Positions 1-12,026 are shown, counted from the first letter of the stretch. The stretch is DNA of 12,635 bases from Gammaproteobacteria bacterium (GCA_003485715.1 DNIF01000025.1:1-12635); one strand, 5' to 3'. A program made the numbers and translations. The notes: a model not told the origin generated them from the letters alone.

Positions 1-2044
<2,044 letters not shown>

Positions 2045-2048
<4 letters not shown>

Positions 2049-2878
2049 GCGTTCACCTGCCAATGCCCGACCCGGTCGGACCCGATGCGTTGCAGGCGGC
2101 CGGATTCACGGAGCTTGCGGACGGCGCGTTTGACGGCGCTCTCGGACTTGCCCAGGAGCAGTGCCAGCTCCGAGAACGCCAGCCCTGGCTGCTCCCGAAG
2201 AAGCTCGAGGATGGCTTCGGGCGTTTTCTGGGGCGCTTCCCCGGGCGATTGCTCGGTTGGCTTCCTCTGGAACCGCACCACGACCGCACCCGGGATCTCC
2301 AGGATCTCGGGCCGGGGGAGTCCCGCTTCTTCCGCCCAGACCGCCATCCTGAGCGTTCCCTGCCCCCAGGTCGCGATGATGCCGCGCCGATAGAAGACGC
2401 TGGCGATGAGCGGATTCCAGGGTCGGGACTCGTGCGGCTCGAAGAGCGCCTGTGGCGTGAAGCCGAAATGCAGCGTTCCTGAAGAACTCACCTCCAGGCG
2501 ATCGTCGTACATCGCGACGCCGATGGAACTTCCGCCGGTCGCGTAGTCGCGGTGGGTGTAGGGTTGGCTGTGGCCAGTGCCGACGGACATCACCCGCACC
2601 TCGTGCCCGTCGCCCACGACGACGCGCTCGATTGCAGGGAACGCCGGCGGCTCGATCTCGCGCAGCTCCTGCGCGATTTCCTCGAGCGTATGGTCGCTCA
2701 CCTGCTGGCCGGTCACACGACCGTCGGGCTCGACGCCGAACAGCACCCGGCCACCGCGATGGTTGAGCAGTGCGCAGAGCGTGCGCGCCGCCTCGCGCCG
2801 CTGACCGGTCGAGCGTTTGAACTCCTGTGTCTCGGACTCACCGGCCGCGGCCCAGGTCATGATCTGGTCGAAGGTCAT
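2045..2878 (-). CDS. AlbA_2/HATPase_c_4-type putative regulator with apparent internal deletion (277 aa)
   Basis: The N-terminus (about 1-105) resembles the AlbA_2 (Schlafen-like) domain: ETQEFKRSTGQRREAARTLCA, then a glycine-rich GGRVLFGV. Residues about 108-205 match the C-terminal part of the HATPase_c_4 domain usually found far downstream in these proteins (HRDYATGGSSIGVAMYDDRL, then FYRRGIIATWGQGTL). The last 70 or so residues look like a winged helix (ELALLLGKSESAVKRAVRKL). From memory, family members run to about 420-480 aa; here the two parts meet at residues 108-111 (DNA about 2545-2557), so roughly 150-190 residues seem missing, including the ATP-binding N-box that normally precedes HRDY. 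The start is ATG 2878 in an ATGA overlap with the RhuM-like gene; the frame stays open further upstream, but that sequence is the shadow of the RhuM gene. The stop overlaps the hsdR start. It is probably non-functional as an ATPase, though a DNA-binding role could remain. The function of the family is not well defined. Confidence 0.75.
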
Positions 2879-3396
2879 GGCGGCATGGCTCTCGGCGAGT
2901 GCCGCGGCTGCCGGACAAGCGCCGCCTCGAGCTCTGCGGCGTTGCGCTCGAAACGCTGGTGGCTGAACGTGTAGCCCCGTACCAGGTGCTCGCGCAGTGT
3001 GCGGGTGGCCCAGATGCGGAACTGGGTACCGCGCGCGGATTTCACGCGGTAGCCGACCGAGATGATGACGTCCAGGTTGTAATGATCCACCTGGTAGGTT
3101 TTTCCGTCGGCGGCAGTATGTGCAAATTTTGCACATACTGCCCCGGCGTCCAGCTCGCCCTCCCTGAAGACGTTGCGGATGTGCTTGGTGACCACGGAGC
3201 GCTCGCGCCCGAACAGCTCGGCCATCTGCCCCTGGTTGAGCCAGACCGTGTCGCGGTCGAGCTTGACCTCCACCCGCACGCCGCCGTCGGGTGCTTCGTA
3301 GACGAGCACTTCGCTGGCCGGTGCCGTCACGTCGCTCACCGACCGACGTTGTCGGTAGCCCGAAGTAGCAGAGAGTGGATCTGCATTGGGCGTCAC
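2875..3396 (-). CDS. RhuM-family protein, C-terminally truncated (173 aa)
   Basis: The core is strongly RhuM-like: VWLNQGQMAELFGRERSVVTKH (a helix-turn-helix-like segment), then VCAKFAHTAADGKTY, YNLDVIISVGYRVKS and RGTQFRIWATRTLREHLV. RhuM relatives are usually about 330 aa, and a common form carries a C-terminal Fic/Doc domain. Here the protein ends soon after ERNAAELEAAL with an unrelated-looking tail, RQPRHSPRAMPP, so the second half is missing. The start is taken as GTG 3396, in a GTGA overlap with the DUF4276 stop and 7 bases after GGAGG; GTG 3402 lies too close to that site, and GTG 3339 is a second alternative that would remove a non-conserved leader. RhuM proteins recur in type I restriction loci, but their role is not established. 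A perfect 31-base palindrome lies inside the gene. I treat it as a probable degraded accessory gene. Confidence 0.75.
   Translation of the reverse strand: MTPNADPLSATSGYRQRRSVSDVTAPASEVLVYEAPDGGVRVEVKLDRDTVWLNQGQMAELFGRERSVVTKHIRNVFREGELDAGAVCAKFAHTAADGKTYQVDHYNLDVIISVGYRVKSARGTQFRIWATRTLREHLVRGYTFSHQRFERNAAELEAALVRQPRHSPRAMPP
3112..3142. repeat. Perfect 31-base inverted repeat inside the RhuM-like gene
   Basis: Two 15-base arms (3112-3126 and 3128-3142) are exact reverse complements around a single central base at 3127; the core arm is GGCAGTATGTGCAAA. It is much more AT-rich than its surroundings. In the gene it encodes AVCAKFAHTA, using GTA, TGT, AAA, TTT and ACT codons that stand out in a GC-rich gene. 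It could fold as a long hairpin in RNA or serve as a binding site. There is no T-run after it, so it does not look like a normal intrinsic terminator. Confidence 0.9.
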
Positions 3397-4010
3397 CCAC
3401 ACGCCTCCAGGAGTGCTTCGCTGAAGACTCGGAAGCTGTGAGACGAGCTTCGCACCGGATCGACCTGCGCCCCAATCATCCGGGCCGCCTCGATCTTCAT
3501 TAGCCCGCCCTGGAAGTACCCATGCGCTTGCAGTACGCGCTCGAACGCCTCCCAGGTGCCGCCGGCGATGGCATCCGGATCGCGGAAACCCTGCCGGCGC
3601 GGCACCCTGGCCGACGCCCTCGGATATGCCGCGCGCACGGCTGCCCAGTCACCGAAGTACCAGGCTTCCAGCTCCTCGATGGCGATGCGGTTGACGAGTT
3701 GCCATGGCGCACCTCCCGGATGCGTCCGGGTGCGCAGGCCTGCGTCTCCGGCCATCGACTCCAACCGGCGCTTCAGCACGCGGCAGTCCTCATCGTCGCG
3801 GTCCACCACGACCACGATGCGGCAGTCGTCTGGCAGCCAGGCGGCGTAACCACGCAGCCTTGATTCGAGTTTGCCAAGCAGGTCGCTTTTGCCCTGAAAC
3901 GGGTGGATGGAAAAGCTGCGGTCCTGCGGCAGCAGGCGCGGCAACAGCGCACGCAGAAAGGCCTCCATCGAGGGCTCTTCGACCAGGACCTCGAGATGGG
4001 TAGCGGACAT
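3393..4010 (-). CDS. DUF4276-family, Toprim-like protein (205 aa), partner of the upstream ATPase
   Basis: The sequence fits the DUF4276 family, small proteins usually encoded next to an AAA_21-type ATPase and often found in defence islands. The fold is Toprim-like: an acidic start LEVLVEEPSMEAFL (E11/E12) after the first strand, then VVVVDRDDEDC with D70 and D72 as the DxD pair. Those are the expected metal-binding positions of Toprim nucleases. The conserved segment IAIEELEAWYFGD follows at about 110-125. The length is normal for the family. The ATG at 4010 lies 2 bases after the ATPase stop, which strongly suggests co-translation and a shared complex. By analogy with OLD and PARIS, where an ATPase controls a Toprim effector, it may be the effector, but catalysis cannot be proved from sequence. 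The stop overlaps the start of the RhuM-like gene. Confidence 0.82.
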   Translation of the reverse strand: MSATHLEVLVEEPSMEAFLRALLPRLLPQDRSFSIHPFQGKSDLLGKLESRLRGYAAWLPDDCRIVVVVDRDDEDCRVLKRRLESMAGDAGLRTRTHPGGAPWQLVNRIAIEELEAWYFGDWAAVRAAYPRASARVPRRQGFRDPDAIAGGTWEAFERVLQAHGYFQGGLMKIEAARMIGAQVDPVRSSSHSFRVFSEALLEACG

Positions 4011-4012
4011 GG

Positions 4013-5247
4013 TCAGCGCCTCCGCTGCGGGCGGCTCGGCGCGCCCTGGTTGACCAGCGGGTCGCCCACGCCGAGCTGCCCCTCCATCCAGAGCTGCCCG
4101 AGCAATGCCCCCTCTTCGACGAACTCAGGCACGCCGGGCAGGTCGGCCGCACGCTCGGTTTGCGTGTAGCCCTGCTCGTCGCGCCACAGCACGCGCACCT
4201 CGGTGGGCCGCAGCCCGTTCAGGAAGAATGGGGAATGCGTCGTCACCAGCAGTTGCGTGCGCGCGCTCGCGGCGCGGCACTCTTCCGCAAGCTCCGGCAG
4301 CAGTCGCGGGTGCAGGAAGTTCTCCGGCTCTTCGATACCGATGAACGGTGGCGGCGTAGGGTCGTGCAGGAGGACGAGATAGGCCAGCAACTTCAGTGTT
4401 CCGTCGGACGCAAACTTCGCCAGCACCGGGTGGCGGAACGGTGCGTCCTTGATCTGCAACAGCAGCCGGCCGTCGGGCATCGTCTCGGCCAGCACGTGCT
4501 CGACGCGCGGCACGCGGCGGCGCAACACCTCGAAGATCTGCTCCAGGCGTTCGCCATGCTGTTCGGCGAGGTACTGGATGACGTTCGCCAGGTTGTCGCC
4601 AGTGCGGGTCATGCGTTCCTGTGGGCCGGCCTCTGGCTGACCGCGCGCACTGTCGGCCGACAGATAGGACACGTGCCAGCCGGTGATGAAGTCGCGCAGC
4701 GCGGCCACGCGCGGATGTTCGGCAAACTGCCCGAGTGCGTTGACGGCAATCAGATCCGCGGATTTGAGGGGCATGTCCTCTCGAATGTCGTCGGCATCGG
4801 GTTGTTCGCCGCTGATGGCGCGGCCGATGCCCTCCTTGAAATCCAGGAATCGGAACGGCCTACCCCGACCCTTGCGGCTCCACTGCAGCCACTCCTCGAT
4901 GACGACGGGCGAACTGGCCCGCTCGTCGACCGCGAGCCGATATGTGATCGGCGGGAGGCCGGGCTCGCGATACTTGATCTCGATGGTCACCGGACCGTCG
5001 CCACCGCGTGACTTCAGCTCCTTCGCCCGCCCGCGCTTGTCCCAGGCTCGGCGCAAGCCCAGCTCGAAGCACTCGGCGAGAAAGGCGAATACGTCGAACA
5101 CGGTCGACTTGCCGCTGCCGTTCGGACCCAGCAGCACCGTCAGCGGCGTCAGGCCCTTGAACTCGAGCTCGCGCAGCGCGCGGAAGTTCTGCACCTTCAG
5201 GTACTCGATGCGCGCCCGGCCCGACGCGGCCTTCGTTCGCTTCGCGT

Positions 5248-5251
<4 letters not shown>
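4013..5251 (-). CDS. AAA_21/SMC-like ABC-type ATPase of a predicted defence pair (412 aa)
   Basis: This is a stand-alone ABC/SMC-like ATPase of the AAA_15/AAA_21 type, predicted to act in the cytoplasm as a sensor or regulator for the DUF4276 protein. Visible motifs: the opening IEYLKVQNFRALRELEF typical of RecF/OLD-like ATPases, Walker A GPNGSGKST (42-50), the signature-like SDGT (282-285), Walker B FIGIEEPEN (303-311) with the catalytic glutamate, and the switch histidine in TTHSP (337-341). All core motifs are present and the length is normal, so it is probably active. The middle region (about 110-270) carries no feature I recognise. The ATG at 5251 overlaps the hsdS stop as ATGA. It sits between hsdS and hsdR and so should be made together with the restriction system. 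It is not an HsdR, and I see no nuclease domain within it. Confidence 0.88.
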
Positions 5252-6529
<1,278 letters not shown>

Positions 6530-6540
<11 letters not shown>

Positions 6541-6628
6541 ACCCAAGCTCCCTCAGGTTGGCGACACTTGCGGTATCGAGCTTCGCCACCCCCGCCCGCT
6601 GCCCCGCAGTATTCCTCATGGCCCTCAT
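6530..6628 (-). CDS. Mini-ORF C (32 aa) ending in an HsdM-like C-terminal tail
   Basis: This short frame starts at ATG 6628, which overlaps the hepT stop as ATGA; a second ATG lies three codons on. It ends at TGA 6532-6530, just inside hsdS. The translated end, KLDTASVANLRELGYGG, matches the HsdM C-terminus RLDAAIAANLKELGYGE. It has no room for a domain and is either a remnant of an hsdM 3' end or a coupling peptide that carries ribosomes from hepT to hsdS. Expression is plausible from the overlaps but not shown. Confidence 0.45.
6536..6592 (-). repeat. HsdM-tail repeat, copy C (upstream of hsdS)
   Basis: This 57-base segment aligns without gaps to the hsdM 3' end, with 45 of 57 bases identical by hand count. 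It keeps GGAG, three variable bases, then GGGTATGGC. The GGAG serves as ribosome binding site and the embedded ATG as the hsdS start. Confidence 0.85.
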
Positions 6629-6969
6629 GCCTGCCCCTCCAGTCGCAGCAGGAGCTGCTCGATGCGGGGCTTAAGCGCCGGGGCATCTCTGCTGGCGGCA
6701 TCCCAGACGATGTCGGCGTCAATATCGAAATACCCGTGCACCAGCACGTTGCGCATGCCGACGATCCGGGGCCATTCGATCTCGGGTGCCAGCACACGCA
6801 CATCCTCGGGCAAGGCCCGCGCCGCCTCGCCGATGATCTGCAGGTTCCAGACGAACCAGCCTTGCAACAACTCGTCCTGCTCGAAGGCGGCCTTGCTGCG
6901 ATGGACATGGCGCTCGATGGCCGTGATCGCCTCGGGCATTTCGCGCAACCGCTCTTGGGGGTCTCTCAT
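6625..6969 (-). CDS. hepT: HepT-type HEPN RNase toxin (114 aa)
   Basis: HepT is the HEPN toxin of the MntA-HepT type VII toxin-antitoxin system, an RNase that the MntA antitoxin silences by adding AMP to a tyrosine. The diagnostic motif RNVLVHGY (73-80) fits R-x4-H-x-Y, with R73 and H78 as the active site and Y80 as the expected modified residue; FDIDADIVWD follows, as in the family. Other family-typical segments are EQDELLQGWFVWNLQIIGEAA and WPRIVGMRN. The length is normal and no lesion is seen. The start is ATG 6969, sharing ATGA with the end of mntA; the frame stays open further upstream, but that part is a shadow of mntA. The stop overlaps mini-ORF C. Antitoxin before toxin, in overlap, is the usual order for this pair. 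Confidence 0.92.
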   Translation of the reverse strand: MRDPQERLREMPEAITAIERHVHRSKAAFEQDELLQGWFVWNLQIIGEAARALPEDVRVLAPEIEWPRIVGMRNVLVHGYFDIDADIVWDAASRDAPALKPRIEQLLLRLEGQA

Positions 6970-7256
6970 GACGGCACGGCCTCCTGGAGCACCCGATCCC
7001 GGATGCGCGCCTTGAGCCCGTGTTCGGTCACTACGTCCACCGGGCGGCCCAGCAGGCGCTCCAGCTCGTACTGGAGCCCTCCCAGGTCGAACAGGCTGCG
7101 TCCCGGTTCCATCTCGACCAGAAAATCGATATCGCTCCGGGCGTCGGCCTCCCCGCGCGCAACAGAGCCGAAGACCCGCAGGTTGCGGGCGCCATGGATT
7201 GCGCAAAGACGCAGGATCTCCTCGCGCTGTTCTCGCAGTCGTTCGTCAATGGCCAT
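6966..7256 (-). CDS. mntA: MntA-type nucleotidyltransferase antitoxin (96 aa)
   Basis: This is a minimal nucleotidyltransferase that neutralises HepT by adding AMP to the toxin. The catalytic signature is complete: GSVARGEADARSDIDFLVE carries the G-S pair (30-31) and D42/D44, and PVDVV gives the third acid, D74. The length of 96 aa is normal for the minimal MNT family. The chosen start, ATG 7256, lies inside GGGTATGGC of the second HsdM-tail copy, with GGAG 7 bases upstream, which gives MAIDERLREQREEIL, a typical family N-terminus; the frame runs about 12 codons further upstream, but those codons come from the tail repeat. It overlaps hepT as ATGA. With the active HEPN motif next door, the pair looks functional and may act as an addiction module for the whole operon. 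Confidence 0.92.
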   Translation of the reverse strand: MAIDERLREQREEILRLCAIHGARNLRVFGSVARGEADARSDIDFLVEMEPGRSLFDLGGLQYELERLLGRPVDVVTEHGLKARIRDRVLQEAVPS

Positions 7257-7320
7257 ACCCAATCTCCGCCAGATTGACCGCAACCGCAGCATCGAGTCTC
7301 AGGGCCACGACGGCGCTCAC
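7246..7320 (-). CDS. Mini-ORF B (24 aa) ending in an HsdM-like C-terminal tail
   Basis: The frame runs from GTG 7320, overlapping the stop of the DUF1016 gene as GTGA, to TGA 7248-7246 inside mntA. Its end, RLDAAVAVNLAEIGYGH, parallels the HsdM end RLDAAIAANLKELGYGE. The protein-level likeness extends beyond what a ribosome binding site would need, so descent from an hsdM 3' end is likely. It could be a coupling peptide between the nuclease gene and mntA, or a silent remnant. Confidence 0.45.
   Translation of the reverse strand: MSAVVALRLDAAVAVNLAEIGYGH
7252..7308 (-). repeat. HsdM-tail repeat, copy B (upstream of mntA)
   Basis: Ungapped 57-base match to the hsdM 3' end (42 of 57 identical by hand count) and to copy C (38 of 57). 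It is the most diverged copy, yet GGAG and GGGTATGGC are intact. It provides the ribosome binding site and ATG of mntA. Confidence 0.8.
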
Positions 7321-8451
7321 AGCTTCTTCCCGCGGCGCTGCACGGGGCGTCCCGGCGCGCCCGAGAGCTCCGCCTCGATCTCCTCGACCGTGGGCAGACT
7401 GCCCTTCAGTGCCGTAGGCAGCTTGTCGACGAGCGCGGTCTCCCATTCGGCGATGCCGACAGGGCGCTTCAAATGCCGCAACGCGTACTCGACGACCAGT
7501 TCATTCTTGCCGCGACACAGGAGCAGGCCGATGGTCGGTTGGTCGTCCGGGTGGCGCAACAAATCGTCCACGGCGGAGAGGTAGAGGTTCAATTGACCGA
7601 CGAAGCCGGGATCGAAAGCAACCGCCTTCAGTTCGACGACCACGTAGCGGCGCAGCTTCAGATGGTAGAAGAGCAGATCGACGACAAAGTCCTGATCGCC
7701 GACTTCGAGCGGCACCTGCCGGCCGACGAAGGCGAATCCGCGGCCCAGTTCGAGCAGGAAGCGCTGGATGTGGTCGACCAGGGCCTGTTCGACTTCGCGC
7801 TCACGGCGCGGATCGGCGGTGCCAAGGAAGTCGAAGAGGTAGGGATCCTTGAAGACCTGCGCGGCCATGTCCGACTCAGCGGGCGGCAGCGTGTCGCGGA
7901 AGTTGGTGATGGCCTTGCCCTGACGCTCGTATGCGCAGGACTCGATCTGGAGCGAGAGGATGTTGTGGGACCAACCCTGCGCCGCGCTCTCGCGGGCGTA
8001 CCAGAGACGCTCCTCTGGGGTCCGGCACTTCTCCAGGAGGGCGATGTGGTGATACCAAGGGATTTGTGCAAGAGCCTCTTGCACGATTGCCCACTCCGGC
8101 CACGCCGCGGCAAAGGCGCGCATGTACTTCAAGTTGCGCGGCGAGAAGCCCTTCATGTCGGGGAACGCCCCGCGCAGGTCGGCAGCCAGCCGGTCGATCA
8201 CCTTCGCCCCCCAGCCCGCGCGATCCTGCCGCTCGAGGATCATCCGACCGATGTCCCGATAAAGCAGGACCATCGCCGCGTTGGCGGCCAGCACCACCCG
8301 CAGGCGCTCTTCCTGGATGCGCCGCTTGATCGCGCTGAAGGCCTCCGCGTAATCACGAGGCAGACTCGCCTTGGTCGGCGCGACTGGAAACCCGGCACCT
8401 TCCCGCCGTTGGCCGAGGGCCAGGCGTTCCTCGGCTTCGCCACGGCGGCGC

Positions 8452-8462
<11 letters not shown>
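7317..8462 (-). CDS. DUF1016/YhcG-type PD-(D/E)xK nuclease-domain protein (381 aa)
   Basis: The protein matches the DUF1016 (YhcG/PDDEXK) family throughout: an N-terminal domain with VLLYRDIGRMILERQDRAGWGAKVIDRLA and FSPRNLKYMRAF (about 65-117), WSHNILSLQIES in the middle, and a C-terminal nuclease domain. The catalytic positions visible are D262 (VVDLLFYHL), E277 and K279 (VVVELKA), followed by GQLNLYLSAVDDLLRHPDDQPTIGLLLC, the most conserved stretch of the family. The length is normal and the acidic/lysine core is intact. The start is ATG 8462, inside GGGTATGGC of the hsdM 3' end; the first 30 or so residues (MASERRRGEAEERLALGQRR onward) do not look family-conserved and partly reflect the borrowed start. 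The stop overlaps mini-ORF B. Members are frequent in defence islands and type I loci; the role is uncertain, perhaps DNA cleavage or repair-linked processing. Confidence 0.9.
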
Positions 8463-10110
<1,648 letters not shown>

Positions 10111-10217
10111 GGTCCTGCCTCATGAGACGTTCGGTCATGCCGCACCCGGGGTACGGCGGGGGCACCGCCAGGCTGACCATCCGGGGCACGGCACGCGCCC
10201 GGTCGGCCACAGCGCGA
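10111..10217 (-). other. Intergenic region between the Trm112-family gene and hsdM; likely island boundary
   Basis: A 107-base GC-rich gap with several short G/C inverted repeats, for example GGCGGTGCCCCCGCC, but no T-run that would mark a terminator. I see no convincing -35/-10 pair, though the promoter of the hsdM operon may lie here. An ATG at 10121 in another frame is followed only by a shadow of hsdM. kdsB, the usual next gene, is absent. Confidence 0.5.
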
Positions 10218-10406
10218 TCAGCGATAGGCCTCGATCTCGGCGCTCTCGAGCGGACGGGCCTCCTCCTCCAGCAGCACCGGGATGCCGTCCTGGATGGGAT
10301 AGGCCAGCCGGGCCGAGAGCGATATGAGTTCCTGCTTGCGCTCATCGAGGATGAGCGGGCCCTTGGTCACCGGGCAGGCGAGGATTTCGAGGAGTTTCTT
10401 GTCCAT
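10218..10406 (-). CDS. Trm112-family (YcaR/UPF0434-type) small protein (62 aa)
   Basis: This small protein matches the bacterial Trm112 family: MDKKLLEILACPVTKGPLILDERKQELIS, then ARLAYPIQDGIPVLLEEEAR. The DGIPVLL segment is the hallmark. Only one cysteine (C11) remains of the zinc-ligand positions seen in some relatives (CPVT here instead of CPxC), a form common in Gammaproteobacteria, so a bound zinc is doubtful. The cellular role in bacteria is unclear; the gene is normally placed between lpxK and kdsB. The start is ATG 10406, which lies 65 bases inside the lpxK reading frame, so the two genes overlap. The stop is followed by the 107-base gap before hsdM. Confidence 0.92.
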   Translation of the reverse strand: MDKKLLEILACPVTKGPLILDERKQELISLSARLAYPIQDGIPVLLEEEARPLESAEIEAYR

Positions 10407-11460
10407 GGTTGAGCTCCTTCAGCAGGGCGTCGAGGCGTTGGGTGAAGAGCAGGCTGGGCGAGGCCTCGACGGCCAGATACCAGTGGCGGCGATCAGCGAA
10501 GCGTTCGCACTTGACCGCATCCTTCTCCGTCATCACCACCGGCGCATCATCGCCGAAGTCGAGGTCCTCGCGACGAAAGCGGTGGTGATCCGGGAAGGCG
10601 TGGGCAATCACTCGGGCGCCAAGCCCGCGCAGGGTGGCGAAGAAGCGCTCGGGATGACCGATGCCGGTCACGCAGTGCACGCGTTCACCCGCGAGGCTCG
10701 TAGGCGGCCGTTCCTGCCCGCCCAGCACCGGCACCAGCGCCCGGGGCAGGAGCTGCATGCCGAACTCCCCGCGGCGCGGGCTGCCACCGTTGCAGATCAC
10801 GAGGTCCACCGTGGCCAGACGTGACTCCGACTCGCGCAGCGGTCCGGCCGGCAGGCAACGCCGATTGCCGAAGCGGCGGACGCCATCCACCACCACGATC
10901 TCGAGGTCACGGGCCAGCGCGTAATGCTGCAGGCCGTCGTCGCTGAGCAGCAGATCCGGTTGCGCCCATTCGATGAGTGCCTCGGCCGCTGCCACCCGAT
11001 CGGGTCCGACCGCCATGGGGCAGCCCGTGCGACGGGCGATGAGCACGGCCTCGTCGCCCACCTGATCGGGATCGCTGTCCGGACGCACGATCTGCGGCCA
11101 TTCGGTCGCCCGCCCACCATGACCACGGCTGACGATGCCGATGCGATAGCCGCGTGCCCTGAGCTGCTCGGCAAGCCAGATGGTGAGGGGTGTCTTGCCG
11201 GTGCCGCCCACCGTGAGATTGCCGACCACGATCACCGGCAGCGGGAGCCGCGTGCTGTGCAGGAGACCGTTCGCATGCGCCGCCCGGCGGGCAGCGGCCA
11301 GCGTTGCCCACAGCAGGCCCAATGGCCAGAGTGGCAGCAGCGCCGGATGGCCGTGGTACCAGGCGTCGGTGAGCGCCGCCTCCAGACGCCCGCGCCAGCC
11401 ACCGCCGGGTCTCGCGACCTCGCTCCCGGCCTCGCCACCAGCCCCGTGCTGCGCCCGCAT
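10342..11460 (-). CDS. lpxK: Tetraacyldisaccharide 4'-kinase (372 aa)
   Basis: LpxK phosphorylates the 4' position of the lipid A disaccharide at the inner membrane, a late step of the Raetz pathway. Visible features: an N-terminal hydrophobic anchor (ALLPLWPLGLLWATLAAA, about 40-57), Walker A GNLTVGGTGKT (80-90), SRGHGG (111-116), DDGLQHY (174-180), FPDHHRF (about 289-295) and MTEKDAVK (310-317). The start is ATG 11460, 22 bases after the exbD stop; the frame is open further upstream. The first 22 or so residues before GRLEAALTDAWY are not conserved. The C-terminus runs about 20 residues past the usual end (PRNPRLPGDQGPAHPR) and overlaps the Trm112-family gene by 65 bases. All catalytic motifs are intact. 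Confidence 0.94.
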   Translation of the reverse strand: MRAQHGAGGEAGSEVARPGGGWRGRLEAALTDAWYHGHPALLPLWPLGLLWATLAAARRAAHANGLLHSTRLPLPVIVVGNLTVGGTGKTPLTIWLAEQLRARGYRIGIVSRGHGGRATEWPQIVRPDSDPDQVGDEAVLIARRTGCPMAVGPDRVAAAEALIEWAQPDLLLSDDGLQHYALARDLEIVVVDGVRRFGNRRCLPAGPLRESESRLATVDLVICNGGSPRRGEFGMQLLPRALVPVLGGQERPPTSLAGERVHCVTGIGHPERFFATLRGLGARVIAHAFPDHHRFRREDLDFGDDAPVVMTEKDAVKCERFADRRHWYLAVEASPSLLFTQRLDALLKELNHGQETPRNPRLPGDQGPAHPR

Positions 11461-11482
11461 GCGGAGCCTCTGGCCCTGGCGG

Positions 11483-11905
11483 TCAGGGCGACTCGGCAAC
11501 CGTGGCGATGGCCAGACGCCGCACGCCCAGTTGCCGCAAGGCATCCATCACGGTCACGAGATCCTGATGGCGGGCCTCGGAGTCGGCCGCGATCACCACC
11601 GGTCGTTCGGCCAGCGCCTCGCCCTCGAGCCCGCGGAGCAGCGTTGCCAGGCTTTCGGCCGTCGGCCGCTCGAGCACCTGTCCCGCCACCTCGACACGCC
11701 CCCCCTGGTCGATCGATACGCGCAGGGTCTTTTGATCGGCCGGGTCGAGGATCGCATCGGCCCGGGGCAGTGCGATATGCAGCCGTGAGGTCTCGAGGAA
11801 GCTGGTGGCAACCAGAAAGAAGATGAGCAGCACCAGCAGCACGTCGATGAAGGGCACGACGTTGATCTCGATGTGCTCGTCACCGCGTCGCTCACCGAAG
11901 CGCAT
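11483..11905 (-). CDS. exbD: ExbD/TolR-family biopolymer transport protein (140 aa)
   Basis: ExbD is a proton-channel partner of ExbB in the inner membrane; such complexes energise TonB-dependent outer-membrane transport or related processes. The protein has a short cytoplasmic start, one transmembrane helix (INVVPFIDVLLVLLIFFLVA, about 14-33) containing the essential Asp at 21, and a periplasmic domain ending in LRQLGVRRLAIATV. The length is normal. The ATG at 11905 follows GGAGG with 5 bases between. No tonB is present in this window, and the ExbB-ExbD-LpxK order suggests the version often found beside lipid A genes, whose exact substrate is unknown. Confidence 0.93.
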   Translation of the reverse strand: MRFGERRGDEHIEINVVPFIDVLLVLLIFFLVATSFLETSRLHIALPRADAILDPADQKTLRVSIDQGGRVEVAGQVLERPTAESLATLLRGLEGEALAERPVVIAADSEARHQDLVTVMDALRQLGVRRLAIATVAESP

Positions 11906-12026
11906 GCGAACCTCCGCAGGGACAGGCCAGCGAACCGATCGTCAGCGCCGGGCACATCGATGGGCGCTGGGCGAGTACCCGAATGAACAACGGTGTGACG
12001 CCCATTCCGCCCCCCGCGCCGCTCAT
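11892..12026 (-). other. exbB-exbD spacer with a possible 44-codon coupling ORF
   Basis: The 117 bases between the exbB stop and exbD start contain one frame from ATG 12026 (overlapping the exbB stop as ATGA) to TGA 11892, which overlaps the exbD start. The product MSGAGGGMGVTPLFIRVLAQ and onward resembles nothing I know. It may only couple translation, or be chance. Confidence 0.2.

Noticed and set aside
3112..3142. Intrinsic terminator within the RhuM-like gene
   Set aside because: The hairpin is perfect, but no T-run follows on either strand and the reading frame continues through it.
2879..3475. N-terminal extension of the AlbA_2-like frame to 476 codons
   Set aside because: The extra 199 residues are Arg/Gly-rich and are an out-of-frame reading of the RhuM-like gene; the ATGA overlap at 2878 gives a better start.
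7257..7446. Longer frame upstream of the HsdM-like tail B, giving a 66-aa product
   Set aside because: Codons upstream of GTG 7320 overlap the end of the DUF1016 gene in another frame and show no likeness to HsdM; only the 24-codon part is supportable.
10155..10170. Terminator downstream of the Trm112-family gene
   Set aside because: Only a short 5-base-pair GC stem with no T-run.
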